A stretch of DNA of 64,000 bases from Scatophagus argus (Eukaryota > Chordata > Actinopteri > Scatophagidae), in assembly GCF_020382885.2 (NCBI RefSeq), contig NC_058508.1, forward strand, positions 10,515,917 to 10,579,916, read 5' to 3'. The notes beneath the pieces are model-generated. The model searched no databases. It was not told the origin of the DNA and saw only the letters and a list, made by a program, of their open reading frames with translations. The translations under genes were made by a program, and so were the position numbers. Positions 1-14,200 of the stretch are shown here, piece after piece (within the stretch, counting starts at the first letter, position 1; each line of letters begins with the position of its first letter).

Positions 1-2980
1 ATTACCTTTATGGTGACATTCCAGTCTCTAAAATAAAAAGATCTCACACAAAAAATATCTTTTTGTGATAAGTTCCCGGTGATAGAAAGAAGGATGGAAA
101 GGAAGGGAATGATGGTTTGTCCCCAAGGTACCTGTTACACAAGGATTAAATGTGTCAAAGGGAGTGCAGTAACCTGACCTTGCCTTCCTTTAAGTGAAAG
201 CATGAGTGAAAAATAACAGTAGTATTCCGCTGTAACATCTACAAAGAGGGATGACGTTTCTCCACTTCCTCTGTATGTACAAAAATGAAGCCAAAATATC
301 TCAGAGATGAGCACTGCCATCTTTCACTGGTGCCTTCATTTGGAGCCAGAGTCTGGGCAGGAGTGATGGAGTGGTATTGATTTCCCACCCATAAACCCAC
401 TGGACTCTACTGCGAGCCGCGCTCAGCTGTAAATCATTCTGTTTAAAATCCTTTTCATAGCATCAAATAATTAATTAAGACCAAACACATCAGAAAAAAA
501 GAACACTTGAACCTACTTTAGCGTAAAGTGGCAGAAAGCCAGCTTTGGGAAAAATTCATTTGACATGTACTTGAAGTTTTTGGTTTGGTTCACATCTCAT
601 CAAGTTGCAGCCCACGACCCAGGAGGAATCAAGATGTTTTAACTTCATCATCTATAGTCAGTGCTGTAGCTCTGGTTCTAAGATTACAGGTGAAATCACA
701 CTTTTATTCTGCTTCAGTCTGCAAAGACTTTGTTAAGGGGATCCCCACTCTGATTCAGTGAATAGGAACACTGAGATAAGCCCAAGCTGCTGTGTGACTG
801 TTGCATTCTGCTTGTTCTGCTCTCAGTAAATACAAGTGGAGATACATTTATGATGTAGTTTGGCATGATTAGCCCAATGAACGAAGTCTCACTGCATAAG
901 TGCAAAAATGTGTCTTAAGACATGCTAACATTTTACACTTGAAGGCTTAAAAAATGCTTAGAAGTCTTATGCATGACTGCATATTTTTGAGCACGAGATC
1001 ATCATCATCATCATTTTCCTCTTTCACCTTGCTCCTGACTTATTTTTCTCTCATGCTCTCTGTCTTTTGTTCTGGCCATCTTCAAATGAACCATTTTCCC
1101 TCTTTATGCCTGTCATTTTGCTCTTTAATCTATAATATTTGCATTTTTTTATTGTTGTCCTCCCGGCCACCGTCCTCTTCCTTCATTGTTGCCTTTCCAT
1201 TGTCAGCCTCCCTCCTGAGAGTTGTGTAAGCCAAACTGAGCGGCTATAGAAATATCCCATATTTCTAAATATCCATAACTCTGAACCATCCATGTTAAGC
1301 TCTTTATCGCCTGAGGATTATGGGGTTGGATTAACCCTTGGCTATCCATTCTGCATTTTAAACTAACAGTTAATCCTGCCTGCCATTTGTGTGTGCCCTT
1401 TCACGCCCATGTCTCCCATTGTATTACGACATTGCGTGCTTGTTTGGATGTGTGCAAAAAAAAAAAGATACATGCAAATAAAATAAAAGACAATGAAAAA
1501 GCAGTTGATCAAAGGATCATGCATAAGAAAAGAAAAGGACTGACCTGAAAAATTCTGTGGGAACTTCACAGCTTTTATTGACCAGAGAAAAGTGATACTT
1601 ACTGTAATCTCCCTTTGACCTCACATGTCTTACCTACACACACACACACACACACACACAGCACATTTATTCACTTAGACAATATGTCTGTGTAGATTCT
1701 CTGTCATCCAGTTCAAGAGTTTAAGCTCTTCTTTTCACTTAGACGTTTACCTAATGTTAGTCTTCTGTCACAGTCCCTGTTGCTTGTTAATGATACAGAA
1801 AACCTTTATCCAAAGGCAATTTATTTTAACTCTGTGTCATGTGAGGTCAATAGTCATACTAAAGCAGTTTTATGAGGGCACTGGGAATCACAAGTGCTAT
1901 GGATTTTCAAAAAAATTGATCGGAAAATTACTTGTGTAGCAAAACTATCTGCTCTGAAAATAAATAACTGCATAAAGTCCACGAGTTTGACAGTCCATGA
2001 CTGAATTTTGCTTCTTATCCGAAAAAATATACACGGTTTGAATTGAAGACATAGCCTTCTCAAAATCTAATTTCATGAAAGAAAATCATTTGAAACTAAA
2101 TCATTTGATTTTGATGATAACAACAACTTATTAAATGACTTTTATCAACACACAACAGCAAATCATTACATACTGAATAAAAATTTGTGACAGAAACTAT
2201 TCCCTCTCCAGACTTAAGATTTTTCACCGTTGCAAGCCAGATTTTGCTGCTTGAGTCCAGGGGTAGAACTGCCTGAAGTGGGTCATATTCATGAAGCTTA
2301 GTGTGAATTATGTTTGGATTCAAGACACATTTTAATGGAAGAGACGACACAGGAAGATGACTACTTACGACCACAGCTACACTAAAAGGTATAACCTGCT
2401 CTCTCCCCTGCAAATACCATCTTGCCTCCTCTGAAAGTTTTATGCATCACACATGTAAACAAGGCATGAGGTGTATGCTCAAAAATAAAAGAGCCAAAAA
2501 GAAAAAAAAATGCATAAATAATTCATTGTATCCATTGCAATTTCCCAGGAAACTTGTCTGTATTTTGAGTTTTAAATGGTTCCTTACAAAGGGTGGGTAG
2601 GGGGAGATTTGGAGAGAAAATGTAAGAAAAACTGCAATTTTGCAACTTCCAGATCTAAGTACTTGCTTAAAAGTGAGAATTGAACCCTTAAAATGTGGAG
2701 GGGTAAGAATGATTTCCTTTTGTTTATTTTTCACACAGATAGTTAAATCGGTTGTGTGATTTGCAATAAAAGATTGTAACCATCATGTTCTCTTGTTTCT
2801 CAAGTGTTTTAATGTTTGCCAAATGAATAGTCACAAACTTGATAACATAATGTAAGAAAATAATTCTTGAGTGCACTTAAAAATTATTCAGCCAGCCCAT
2901 GAATTTTGAACTGACTTGGAGATCATGGTGCCTTCTAATCAGGTTATGTTTACTGTATTCATAACAAGTGTATCTGAGTG
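1..2980. other. Intergenic, no gene seen
   Basis: Open frames here are short (at most about 105 codons), lack recognisable domains and overlap low-complexity DNA. A CA dinucleotide run sits at about 1636-1661 and a small ATC triplet run near 1000. I see no exon, RNA gene or mobile element. Confidence 0.6.
1636..1661. repeat. (CA)n microsatellite
   Basis: About 13 uninterrupted CA units in AT-rich intergenic DNA. It is likely length-polymorphic, and no gene is adjacent. Confidence 0.9.
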
Positions 2981-2984
2981 CCAT

Positions 2985-3125
2985 GTCCTGCTCAAGGTTT
3001 CTTCCTGTTAAAAGGGAATTTTTCCTTGCCACAGTCTGATTGCTCGGGGGTTCAGGCTCTGGGTCTCTGTAAAGCATCTAGAGACAATTTTGATTATATA
3101 AGGTGCTAAATAAATAAATAAATTG
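2985..3125 (+). repeat. Teleost dispersed repeat, 3' tail
   Basis: The text around 2991-3040 (GCTCAAGGTTTCTTCCTGTT and the following TTTTTCCTTGCCAC) matches, from memory, a very common teleost interspersed repeat. That repeat ends in a 'TATATAAGGTGCTAAATAAATAAA'-like tail, and a tail of this kind is present at 3095-3122. The family name and the true 5' limit were not determined. A masking run against a fish repeat library would settle both. Confidence 0.5.
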
Positions 3126-4317
3126 AAATTAACTTGAAAATTTAATTGAGTGTCGATGACAATTTGACAATTTCCGGTACCTTGAACTGCCATTGAGAAA
3201 AAGCAGCAGGCTCTGAGGTGACAGCTGAGATGATGTCTCAACATGTCTTTTTTTTTTACCAGTCTTACTATGTCAGCCACCATGGACTGATGAGGGGCAC
3301 TGTCACAGAGCTACCTGAACTCTCATTGATGATCCAAAGTAATGCTATCACCTTTTCTGTCGCTCACACATCCATCATAGTGACATATCAGAGGTTTCAA
3401 CCAAGGATACTTCAAAAGTCACTGAGATAAAGGAGGTTAAGGTCAATCCGTATTAAGGCAGTAACCTCTGTGGCCGGAAATAACTTGAGTATACCTATAA
3501 ATGAATAACCAAATAAAAAAAAAATAACGAGAGTACTGTTGGCATCAACATCACCACAAAATGATGAATCAATGCACCAGCTCCTGAGTATGATGATATA
3601 GAATCTGTAGCCTGTAGTGTATTATATTTGTCTGATGATCACTTTATTTGATGAGAGGGAAATTCTTCTCCTGAAAGACTGACAATAATGGTTTCAAAGA
3701 ATATAAAATGCTGTGTTGGAAAATGGTGCTAAAAATATCTTCAACCCTTCAGTTATCCATTATTAGCAGATGTATTCATTGATCAAGTCATCCTTCCGGC
3801 AGACTGCACTGCATTGTGTTCCTCGGTTAAAGTGAGTCACAGCAGTTAACACCAGAGTAGTCAAAGGGCCTCCATTATTCTCTGTTGGCGCAAACTGTAT
3901 AGCATGTTGCTGTACCCTGAATCACCTTTCCATAGACTGTGTTATGGAGTGACACTTGGTCAAGGATCCTTTCACACCTACCTCATTTGGTCTGGACTTT
4001 TGACTGAAAAGATGGTTTCAGTCTTGATAAAACTGAACCATGGTTTGTTTCTCCCTTTTTCAAAATGTGATATACACCATAGTGACATATAAGACATAAA
4101 AAATAAAGACATAAATAAAAGACATAAAGAGAACAAAAGGATAAAGAGACACTTTCTGACTAATTAACCTAATTAAACTACTACTACTACTAATTATACC
4201 TTTAAAAAGTGGAATCAAAAACAACAAAATGAACCGAGGTAACATAAACAAAGGGAGGAAACCAAATGTTTAACTGACATTTGGTCAGACCATTTTATAA
4301 AGAGTCAGATGGAAAAA

Positions 4318-4373
4318 ATGTATAGTATAGTATAGTATAGTACTGTATAGTATATTACAGTATAGTATAGTAT
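4318..4373. repeat. TATAG pentanucleotide tandem repeat
   Basis: Imperfect tandem TATAG units (AGTATAGTATAGTATAGTA and variants) run for about 55 bases, immediately upstream of the retrotransposon relic at 4386. Confidence 0.85.
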
Positions 4374-4385
4374 GGTGAAGCAGCC

Positions 4386-4690
4386 TTCTGTTTTTATGCA
4401 CCAAAGGTTTGGAACACACTCCCACCACAAATTATACAAGCCACTTCTGTTGATAGTTTTACAAGCCCAAAACCTATTTTTATGACCTTGCTTTTAAATT
4501 AATTTGATCTTCTTTAACATGATGACATGATTTTATTTGATATTTCTTTTATCTACCCATTTTATGATTTTGTTTTAAAATTGTTTTATTACCACCAACT
4601 TGTTTTTTTACTACCTGTGTTTTGTTTTGCTTTTAAAATTTTAATTTCCCCTGTAAATCATTTTGAGATGCACTCTATTTTTCTATGTTT
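4386..4690 (+). mobile_element. Non-LTR retrotransposon relic (L2/CR1-like 3' end)
   Basis: In frame from about 4383 the translation reads AAFCFYAPKVWNTLPPQI followed by TSVDSF. This resembles the conserved end of L2/CR1/Rex-type reverse transcriptase proteins (pattern 'APrLWNsLP..IR...sl.sFK..LKTyLF'). It runs into a stop and then a T-rich 3' region with TGTAAATCATTTTGAGATGC, typical of the 3' UTR of these elements. Nothing upstream of the last ~40 codons is preserved, so the piece is 5'-truncated and dead. The clade assignment is from memory of motifs only. Confidence 0.55.
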
Positions 4691-4699
4691 TTCTCAGAA

Positions 4700-7600
4700 A
4701 TGGATTGCAGAACCTGTGTAGCAGAAACAGACATAACAATTCTGAGAATATCAACAGCACTAGTAATTGTTTATGGGAGAACAAAATGGATATCACAACA
4801 TATGAAAAGCATTCATTAGTGCTGACCTTAAAATCACATTTTTTTCAAAGAATGCAAGTACACACAAACCTCGTTCATTTCTGAGTGCAGATGAATGGTA
4901 TCTGACTCCAGTGTTCGCTCTGCCTAACAAACAAGCACAGCACTGTCAGCTGCTGCTAGGAAGGATTTAAAAGCCCTGCATGGCACCATGTAATTACTCT
5001 GAATATTATGTGTCATCCTAGCTCTTGCATTAAAAGCCTGTCAGGAATCACCCCGTGCAGTTATAAAATTATTAACACTCATTTAAATGTCTCCTCATCC
5101 CTCCTTTCCCACCCCACTTTTTTTTTAAACCTCTCCCATCCCATAATCCTTCCTTATCACTCTTTAGTTCGTCACTCCTTGCACGGCCCCCTCTTGTACG
5201 TTTGGCTGATGGGCAAAGTGCAGCTAATGGGAAAGTCATTTCTCGTCACTTGGCCTGGTTTCATCTCACCACTGCTGAAGTCCTGCCACTGGGAAATGTT
5301 CTGTACTTCTTTCAGCATTCAGGTTTTTGTTTGCTAACATGGCTGTTGACTCTTCCTCATGTTTCAGTCTCATCAGTGTCAAAAATGGGTGACTGAGATT
5401 CATTTTTGTTGTTGTACTTGACCTTCTTCAGCCTTTCTCCCTTCTGTAACCTTACATTACAATTTCTCTGCTTTCAGATGAGTATGAAAATTCCCACGAG
5501 GGATTGGCAAGCCCAGTACACCATTACTCTCTCTGAGAACTGCACATTATATTCTGCTGTTTTTTAACACAAGCAATTACATGTCCATACACTTCTATGT
5601 AAATAACCATTAAAATGGTTTTACCTTCAAATGTCTAAATATTTAGTACATTACACTGGGTAATACACTTTTATTTGGGTTCTTCTGCTCCAGATTCACT
5701 CAACTATGTTGACTTTGCTTTGTGCACTGAGGCACAGTCATACTGAAAGAGAAAAGGGCCTTCCCCAAACTGTTACCACAAAGTTGGAAGCATAGCATTG
5801 TTCAAAATGTCTCAGTATGCTGTATCATCACGATTTCCCATCACTGGAATTAAGGGACCCTGCCTCCCTGAAAAACAGCCCTATACCACGTCTGAATTCA
5901 ATAATATTTTACTTTATATTCTTTATAGAGTAGCGTCACATAAGTTTATTGTAATTAACCTCAAATTATTAGAGTAGAGTCCTGCTGCTGCTGACAAGAG
6001 TGCAAAAAATGTGTATCAGCAGCAGCGCTCGAATACAAATATATCATGAAACAGAGCCGAGATGTCCTTACAACATGACACAAATGAAGGGGACTCGCTC
6101 ACATGGCTCCTCCAGCCAATCATGCTCTGTAAAAACCTGTTGGAAGGGCCCCCTGCATTTTTAATGTGAAGTGAGCATTCGGGATTCTGCCAGATGTTTT
6201 ATTCATTGTGCTTAAATATAAATGGCATGTGATGAATCTTGAATGTGTTTGTAGACATATTTGCTCATAGCCCAATTGATTATGCAACAGTAATGCCGTG
6301 TTGTTCTTTGCTACATTTGATTCAGCTCAGTGTGTATATGCACATGTGTCCCAGTCTGTGTTTGTGTAAGACAGGACCAGAGATGAGATGGTATAGATAG
6401 AATGTAGTAAGGCATGAAGAAGTATAATATGTATGCCTGTGCCTGCACGTGTTTCTGTATCAGATGTTTATTAGAGCTGACTGCTTTTCAGATTGTGAGC
6501 TACTGTAGTGAGCATGTTGTGTGTGCGGAATTTCAGAAATTATGGGTAAGTAAGTATGGGTCAGAAAATAAGGCAAATAATGAGTCAGACTTTCATGCAA
6601 ATGATTGGAGTTTGTGACTCATGCATTTGACATGCATGGTGCATACTGTATATCCAGGCATGATTCCAGCATGTCTGTATGCATTTGGATTTTCTGCAGG
6701 TGTCTCTAGTGCCAAGAAACAGTATACAATAAAAGTAGTTTTTACGTTTACAGCCATCATTAAAAAACACTTGCTTGCCAGCTTGCTGCAGGATATGGTG
6801 AAACTTTTTTATGTATGTGAGACTTAATGAGGATCACGAATAAGATTAATGGAAAACGGGGAACTACACACATATCTTTTCACTTGAGTGCTATTCATGT
6901 CAAACCCTTTGGCAAATTGTCATGCCACTTCTATATAATACACATTTAAATGAGGAAGAAGCAATAATTTGGCCATTAGGCTTTGCCACCATGGAGCTAC
7001 AAGCAGTAATATAGTGTGTGAAAAGTAACCTTAGCTTAGTGATATCTCCATGTAATTCAAGGTTTTATTAAGACCTGAGCTCCAAGGGCCCTGGCACCAA
7101 GGGTGCAAAGAACCTATTGTATTTGCAATAGGAGTCCATGCAGTGTTGCTCACTGCTGGAGTCTCATTCTTTATTTATTATTTTTCTTTGCTATGCAAGT
7201 CACAAAAGTAACAAAAATCTGCAGTTGCGTTGAAATTTTACTCACTATTAGTGCACAAAAAATGACTCACAATGTCAAGGAAGCACATTAGCAATCAATT
7301 GTATGTTATTGCAAATATCTCAAAAACAGTTGGGCCTAGAGGGAAAATTCAGTCAGTTCATCTGCTCTCTGAAGACACATACTTGCTAATATTCAGTTAT
7401 AATCATAGCACCACAAAGTGACATGTTTTATACTTTGATGTACTCCTCCTAGCACATTGACAAGCATATTATACAGAATACTGTGGATGCTGTCTGTAAA
7501 CACACAATTCAAAGATGATAGTGGAGAGAATGGCAGAAAGAGAGAGTGGTAATGGTCGAGTGAGCTACACAGTGAATGATGAGCACAAACACAGCAGTAA

Positions 7601-10600
7601 ATCACTGAAATAAAATATTCTTTTATGATTGTTTCACAGCGGCCACATTCTAAGACACTAATAAGCACATCCACTACCTCTCCAAACCCTCTGTGAGCAG
7701 AGGTGGTGGGTGTGTACATAAAAGCAAAGCTGTCTGCATACGTAGATACCATTACCAGTGACAAATTTCTTAAGTAATTTGTATGAACCGAGCTAAACTA
7801 ACAACCCTCTGAGACAGTGTTATTATGACAACTTTCAGGATCAATTTGGGAGATTCCCCTGATGGTATTAAAAATTTAAGGCATCAAAGTCAACATTATT
7901 GAGTCGATGAGTTCTTTTAAAAACATGTTCAACAGCAGCATAGTACAGTGAGACACCCGTGTCGTTTTTCAGAAATACAATTGCCCGTCATGATCAGTGT
8001 TTTACTATTTTTTAATACTTATTTTATTGTTCACACTAGTCAACACACACACAAAAACAATGACAAGAACATGTTTTCATATCCTGTGAACATTGAAGCT
8101 CAGTTATATCGCCTCTCTATTCGCAATCAACCTGTCAGTGTTAAGAAACAAAAGGATTTTCACCAGTTAGTGACTTTTTCTCTCACTGTGAAGTTTCATT
8201 ACCCTCCAAATGCCAATCATAACTAAAGTTACACATTCAGCTGGGACCTTTCTGATTTAGCCTTGACTGGCTTTTCCTTTAACTCTTTCATCAGTTCTTT
8301 TCATGATTTTTTCATATGTGCAGTAAAGTAGACTGAAACACCCACAGTCAACCACAGCTGCCACATTCTCTGAGCTCATTTGATGTTTTGCTTTCTATCC
8401 AGTACAATTAATGCCACATGGGTTATCGCACTGTGACACATCCTCTTGTGTGTTTAGGTCTCTCTGTGTGTGCCGCTCTTTGTTCATGCTTGTTCATACC
8501 ATGCCAAGTGTGTGTTTTGTTTTTTTTTGTTTTTGTTTTTTTTTATTTGTTCATTATAATCAAGCTGCAAATATACTTAAGTATGCATGTTTTAATTTTA
8601 TGATTGTTTATGTCCACTTTGCCTGTTTGCCAGTATTATTTTATTTATGTGTGAGTTATCCCCAGGTTATCATAAATATTTATCGCTCTTCTTTGGATGT
8701 TTGTGTGTGTGTGTGTGTATTTTGCCATCAATCACATATTGCACATGCTTGGCTGAGTTCTACTGCTATAACAGGCCATGTCCACATCAGCAGATAAATT
8801 TGAGATGAGTAATTTTCTTCTCAGCCTGTTTTTGGCTTCATTCACACAATTTTTTTCCCATCACTCTCTACATAGATAATAGCTTCTAGCACATTTTGCA
8901 AAATAGCAGACTAAGTTGAGAAAAGCACTGCAGCCATATGACACATTGTCGAAAACCTAGAATGACTCTATTATTACTATTATTACTCTATTATCATTGC
9001 AGCCATTTAAAAAATAATGTTGGTGGGAAGTCAACATGACCACTTGTGGGTGCTGAACTTATAGCTTGCCACAATAAATAAGCGTTCCCAATAGCTAGCT
9101 ACAATCTACCCATAAAAAAAGTAAAATTCAGTCCTTAACTTGAGAAGATACACAAATAGTCTATAAGTATATATATATAGATATTTAAAAAATAATAATC
9201 TTATTGTAGAACCAGCACTGCTCTCATCATCTGCTATGTGTTTTCTAATTAGGAGCACACTATACTATATATTCTATACTATATTCATTAAATCATCATC
9301 TCCTGTTTTGTTCCTGATGTTTTCATCAGTAACTACTCAGGACTTTGCAGAATTATGTGTTATGCAGCCGTCTACATTCCCATCACATGAGCTGATTAAA
9401 CCTCTCTGTCCTAAATCCTACTGTTCCCTGTTGCATGGTGACTAACCTTTACCTCTTTCCCCCTGCCTGGAGAACTAACCTTCCCAGAAGGCTGTGCACC
9501 ATCAGTCCACTGCCAGGCCTGTCATGCTCCCCTTGGAGCACTCATCACGCCATGGACCCCAGCTGACAGGCTGTCGTGGCCGCAGACCTTATTGTCCTTT
9601 TACTGGGACATGACAGTGTTAAAAAAAACAAGAAGAAAATAACACATAGCAATAGTTTGTTCCTCACTAAATCCATTTTTTCTTAAACAGACTCCCATCA
9701 AAAATAGAGGTTAACCAGAAAAGAGTCAACCGTGGTTGAGTTTCACATGCACAGTTTGAAGTATTGAATAAATGAATAAAATGGGAGATATTAATTAAGC
9801 TTTGCAATGAATTGCTTTGATTTCTCATTTATTTATGTGCTTCCTTGTTAAAGTATTTGACTTTCTTAAATTTCATGAAGATGCTAAACAAGGATGATCA
9901 AACACAGTAGGAGTATACGTTAAAAATGTAAAAATTCTCATTTTTTAAAGATACTTCAAAGACATTTGAAATTGTAGTGTTTTATAGTATTTTAGAGGCT
10001 ACTTATCACTGACAGTGATTGTTGCAAGTGACATACCTGCACAGTGGCAAAGCGATGACACGATGACAAAACCTCCTGCGTTTGTAAAGCACCTTTCACA
10101 CAATTCTGACCTAAGGCTGTATGTATATGTTCTCGAGGTTCTACCAGGGAAGAGACATTAAAATTTCAGGGAGGAATAACCTCTCAGAGTGCCCGTATAA
10201 ATATTTAATGTGCTCTATTTCTCTATGCGAGGCCTCTAGTCTGTGTGTGAGCGTGTGTGAGTGTGTGTGTGTGTGTGCAGACTGTAATTACCTTGCTGCT
10301 GCAAAAACACCAATAGAGGAAGAGAGGAAAGGGGAGTGAGCATGAGGATGAAAGAGAGGGCAAAGGCAAGTCACAGTACTCAGAAAAACATGATTATGAT
10401 AATTTACACTGTTGAAGCGGCATTGTAAAGGTTTCAGCTCCCATGCACTGTAATTAGACAGAAACACATGTGCGCTTGTGCGTGTACACACACACACATA
10501 CGCGCACACCCAACCACACACGCATGCACACACACAACCACACACATAAGGCTTTTTCGTTCTCTTGGTGTGTCTATGTTTCACACAACTTAGAAGAAAA

Positions 10601-10850
10601 AGCTATGAGGTTTGAAAGACAAAAATTATAAGCAGTCAAAGCCAGACTGGTCTCACCAAATGGCATATATTTCATGTGCCGTCACAACAATTATTTTTTG
10701 CTTTTCATGTGTCATTTAACACTGTTCAAATTAAGCTTTTCACAAACACATTTAGGACTGTCACGCAGGTGAATGGTGTTCATGTACTCTGTGAAACCAA
10801 AAGTAACCACTGATCCATTCTGACTTGCATCCACAAATTAAGTTACATAA
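4700..10850. other. Intergenic, no gene seen
   Basis: This is AT-rich DNA with short GT/CA runs at about 8700-8719, 10257-10278 and 10480-10546. Open frames (up to 128 codons at 8411-8797) are dominated by T-rich or GT-repeat translation and show no domain. I see no splice-flanked exon with a recognisable protein. Confidence 0.55.
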
Positions 10851-10859
10851 CCCACATGA

Positions 10860-11215
10860 ACTTTTTTCTCAACCCAAGTAGTTCTGATGCCTGAACCTAA
10901 CCCAAACTGTGACTGTATTAAATCATCAAAATGTTTATTATTGTTATCATAATGAAAAAAGTTATCTAAGTCTAGTTAAAAGTGTTCGGCCAGCCTGACA
11001 TCATCCCATTATGTAACATCCCTTGTCTTATCATCCAGATGCAGAAGGAGCTCTTTAGCATCTACATCAGAAGCACCCACCAACACCCAGGAGACTGGGG
11101 TTCAAGACCCATGACAAACCAAACATGACCAACCTTTCCCTCAGCCTAACCAAGCAGTTTTTGTGCTTGAACTTAAGCACAGTGTCATTTCACACTGACA
11201 CTAATTTGTTTAAAG
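10860..11215. repeat. Possible degenerate teleost dispersed repeat
   Basis: Two phrases of the 'tgcctgaacctaaccc' kind (10890-10910 and 11138-11175) flank text containing GGTTCAAGACC (11099-11109). That text matches the Pol III B-box consensus GGTTCRANNCC. Together they resemble a decayed tRNA-derived or similar dispersed repeat common in fish. No clear A box or cloverleaf could be drawn, so I do not call a tRNA. Confidence 0.3.
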
Positions 11216-14200
11216 CAATAGATTTAAAATATTTTCATAGTTTGAAGTAAGATGTTTCTTCATAAATCATATTATTATTATTATATTTTACTATTATTGT
11301 ATTGAAATAATGCTTGTATTGTCTTGATTGTAACCAGTTATTGTAAGACATGACAAAAGATGTTTTTTTAGATATGCATAATGCACACTTGACCAGCTGT
11401 GGTCTAAATTGCCAGTGTCCGATAGAGGGGCAGATGGGGTAATGTGGTCTACATGTGGTGTCCTGTATGTAGGACATACTACAGATTTACTGAGAAACAC
11501 TTTGAAGTCTTTCTGAACACATCTGATATCACGGGTGCCCCTTGAGGCACGACAGTAACTGGGTCAACATGTCAGAGATAGAGAGAGGATGAGGAATGCT
11601 CCAACCAAATGTGAAATTGTAAACTGTTGTTAAGGTAGTTCTTACAGCGCATCAACATGGTGGTGAAAGATTACACAGCATTTTTTATTCTTCATCTTTG
11701 TGTCACAGCTGTTTTCTAATACTCGCTGGTATTAACCCCTTGTCTTGCAGAGGCTCAGCGGTAACTGTCTCCCTGGATGTGAACTGGGTCAACACATCTG
11801 TCTTTAATTGGCATTCAACCAACACTGAGCAATCAGATTGTAAGAATGTGTGCTTGTCTGTAACAGCCATACAGTGCTGAGCTCTGGAGAGAACTTTTGT
11901 CCATGCAACCCTTCTGTCAAGAGTTTTTCTGTTTTCTCATTCCTGTCTGCCTCTAACCATCAGTAAAATCCTGAGGAAAGAAACTACCCCAGCTTCCTGT
12001 AAGGTTAATGCATTTGGGTCCTCTGTCTCTAGTGAGACAAAGACAGAGATACAACCAGATAGCTGAAACAATAAGCTGGTTAAAAAAGGAGGGGTACAGC
12101 ATGGTGGTAAAGAACAGAACACGAGAGAGACATGGAGATTACCTTAACTGTTGAATGCTAACTTCTCTGTAATTTCTTCCTCCTGCTTATCTGCTTCACC
12201 CCTACACTCCTTCGCTTATCTTAAGATAAACATTTCTTGAGAGACAATTTACCACTTGAATGGTTTCTCTGCAGGTATAAGAAGGGAGACAGAAATCGAC
12301 AGGGTTACAAGAAAATAATCTGTGACTTCCTGATGGTCATGAATATATGGAATCACACAACAGAATTTGACGGGGGGGTGTTAACTGCCAAAGCAACAAA
12401 AAACAGCTGCCTTTTCCAGCCAAAAACAAAACATGCTATAAGAGCAGTGAAACCATTACAGTAAAGTCGCAGGCTGGACAGATAACCAATCAGCTGAAAC
12501 TCACTTTAAAGCTCCATAAAGCCAACAGGGACTGTAGATTGAGTTGATAATTCTCTGATGATTCTCCATACTGTGACTGACCCCATACAGTAACATATAT
12601 TAACTGTATAATAACATCAAACAGTGGAGCACAGGACTCTGACACCAAAAACCACCATTTTAATCCACACAGCAAAACCATTTTGGTTAATGTTAGGGAA
12701 ACATTATCTTTTTGTTTAAATCTTCCAGAATATAAATCAAATACGTTGTAAGTGACTATCTTGTTACTATGTTACTGATATCTTCTGTATCAACACTGTC
12801 AACATGTCCTCGTTATGTTAATAGAACATGTAATCAGCATTATTATGCATTATTATAATTAGTTATATAAATGTAATTTCGATGGCGAAACGGGACTGCA
12901 CATTGTCGTAGTGTTTTTGCATTGTTATCTATTGTGAAAATCAATTGCAGTCACTTTAAACATATTTATTTAGAAAGTGGTTGCACAAAACTCAGGGCAC
13001 ATACAATGGGCTGCCTATAACTGCAAGTAAGTCACTGTATTGTCAACTTACTGATTCAAACTTCTTATTTTCACAAATGGAAGTCATCAATTTGAAAGTT
13101 TAAGCCTGAGCCTGAGGGATGGATGGAGCCAAAGAGGCAGGTCACGATTTATATATGTTTCAAATAATCAAGGCATATGAGAGGCACAACATTTCACTGC
13201 CACCATCCTGAAGTTATGAAATTGCAGCAAAGTCAGGACTGAATCTAAAATTATTAGAGTGCAGTATTTTTGACTTGTGGACCAGATGCTTGTTACTAGT
13301 GTTATATTACATGTGACAGGAGGAGCTGACAGCAGGCTCCTGGGACACAAACTGTCATCGATGTGACAGGTACAAGCTAGAATGGAATGAATTTAAGGAT
13401 GTAATACTGGCATATTAGACCCATTTTTCAAACCAAAGTGACAGTAAGAAGCTGCACTTCATAAAATAGTGGCTGTATGCAATCTTGTAGGCAATGACAC
13501 CAAGCATGCATCATTGGGAGGAACAGTGGGATTGTCCCAAGTTCCCCTCAACATTTAGACATTCAACATTTAATTACAGAACACAAAACACGAAAGTACT
13601 ATAAGACTTTTATTTAGACAAATACAGCAAACAAACTGCTTGCTTGCTGCTCTTCCGTGTATATTACTACATATATTTAGAGTTGTCACTTGGTGGCTGA
13701 AATTGTATTTTTCCTACATTTTCCCTACATTTTCACAATAAAAATAATATAGGAAGGCACAAATGTGTGTGTAGAGATCACCGGAACAGAGAGATGCAGT
13801 ATTTGACTCAAAATTCCCTGGGGGAGGATCCCTGCTTAATAAGTATGCCCTCCAAGATTTGGTAAAAAACCTAGGCTCTTGACAAAAACAACATTCAAGG
13901 ATGGAAACGAGTGAACTCAGCTGAGCTCATGCAGTGCACATCGCCTTGTCCATCCAAGTTGTCAGGAATGAAAGAGAAAAAAATCAGCTCGTTCAAGACA
14001 GAACTCTGAAGTTCTAAGTACTGGCTTTCAAGGCTGTACAACAATACTGATGACTTAAAAGAATGTCCTGTGAGGCTCATCCATGCATCACTGGAACTAG
14101 TACTGCAGAATAAAACCAACAATAGCATATACAATCAGACAGTCTACTGTCATGTGAAATTGATTTACTCCTGTCATAGAATGATGCATTCTCTTAGAGG

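Noticed and set aside
5972-6017. Inverted repeat CTGCTGCTGA / TCAGCAGCAG, possible hairpin RNA
   Set aside because: Arms are only about 11 bases around a ~21-base loop, too short for a microRNA precursor, and simple CTG/CAG repeats make this likely by chance.
8411-8797. 128-codon plus frame rich in Cys, Phe and Val
   Set aside because: T-rich and GT-repeat DNA explains the composition. No signal-peptide-plus-cysteine pattern typical of a secreted protein was found.
11099-11109. GGTTCAAGACC as the B box of a tRNA gene
   Set aside because: No acceptor stem, anticodon arm or A box could be placed at the right distance. At most it is a relic of a tRNA-derived repeat.
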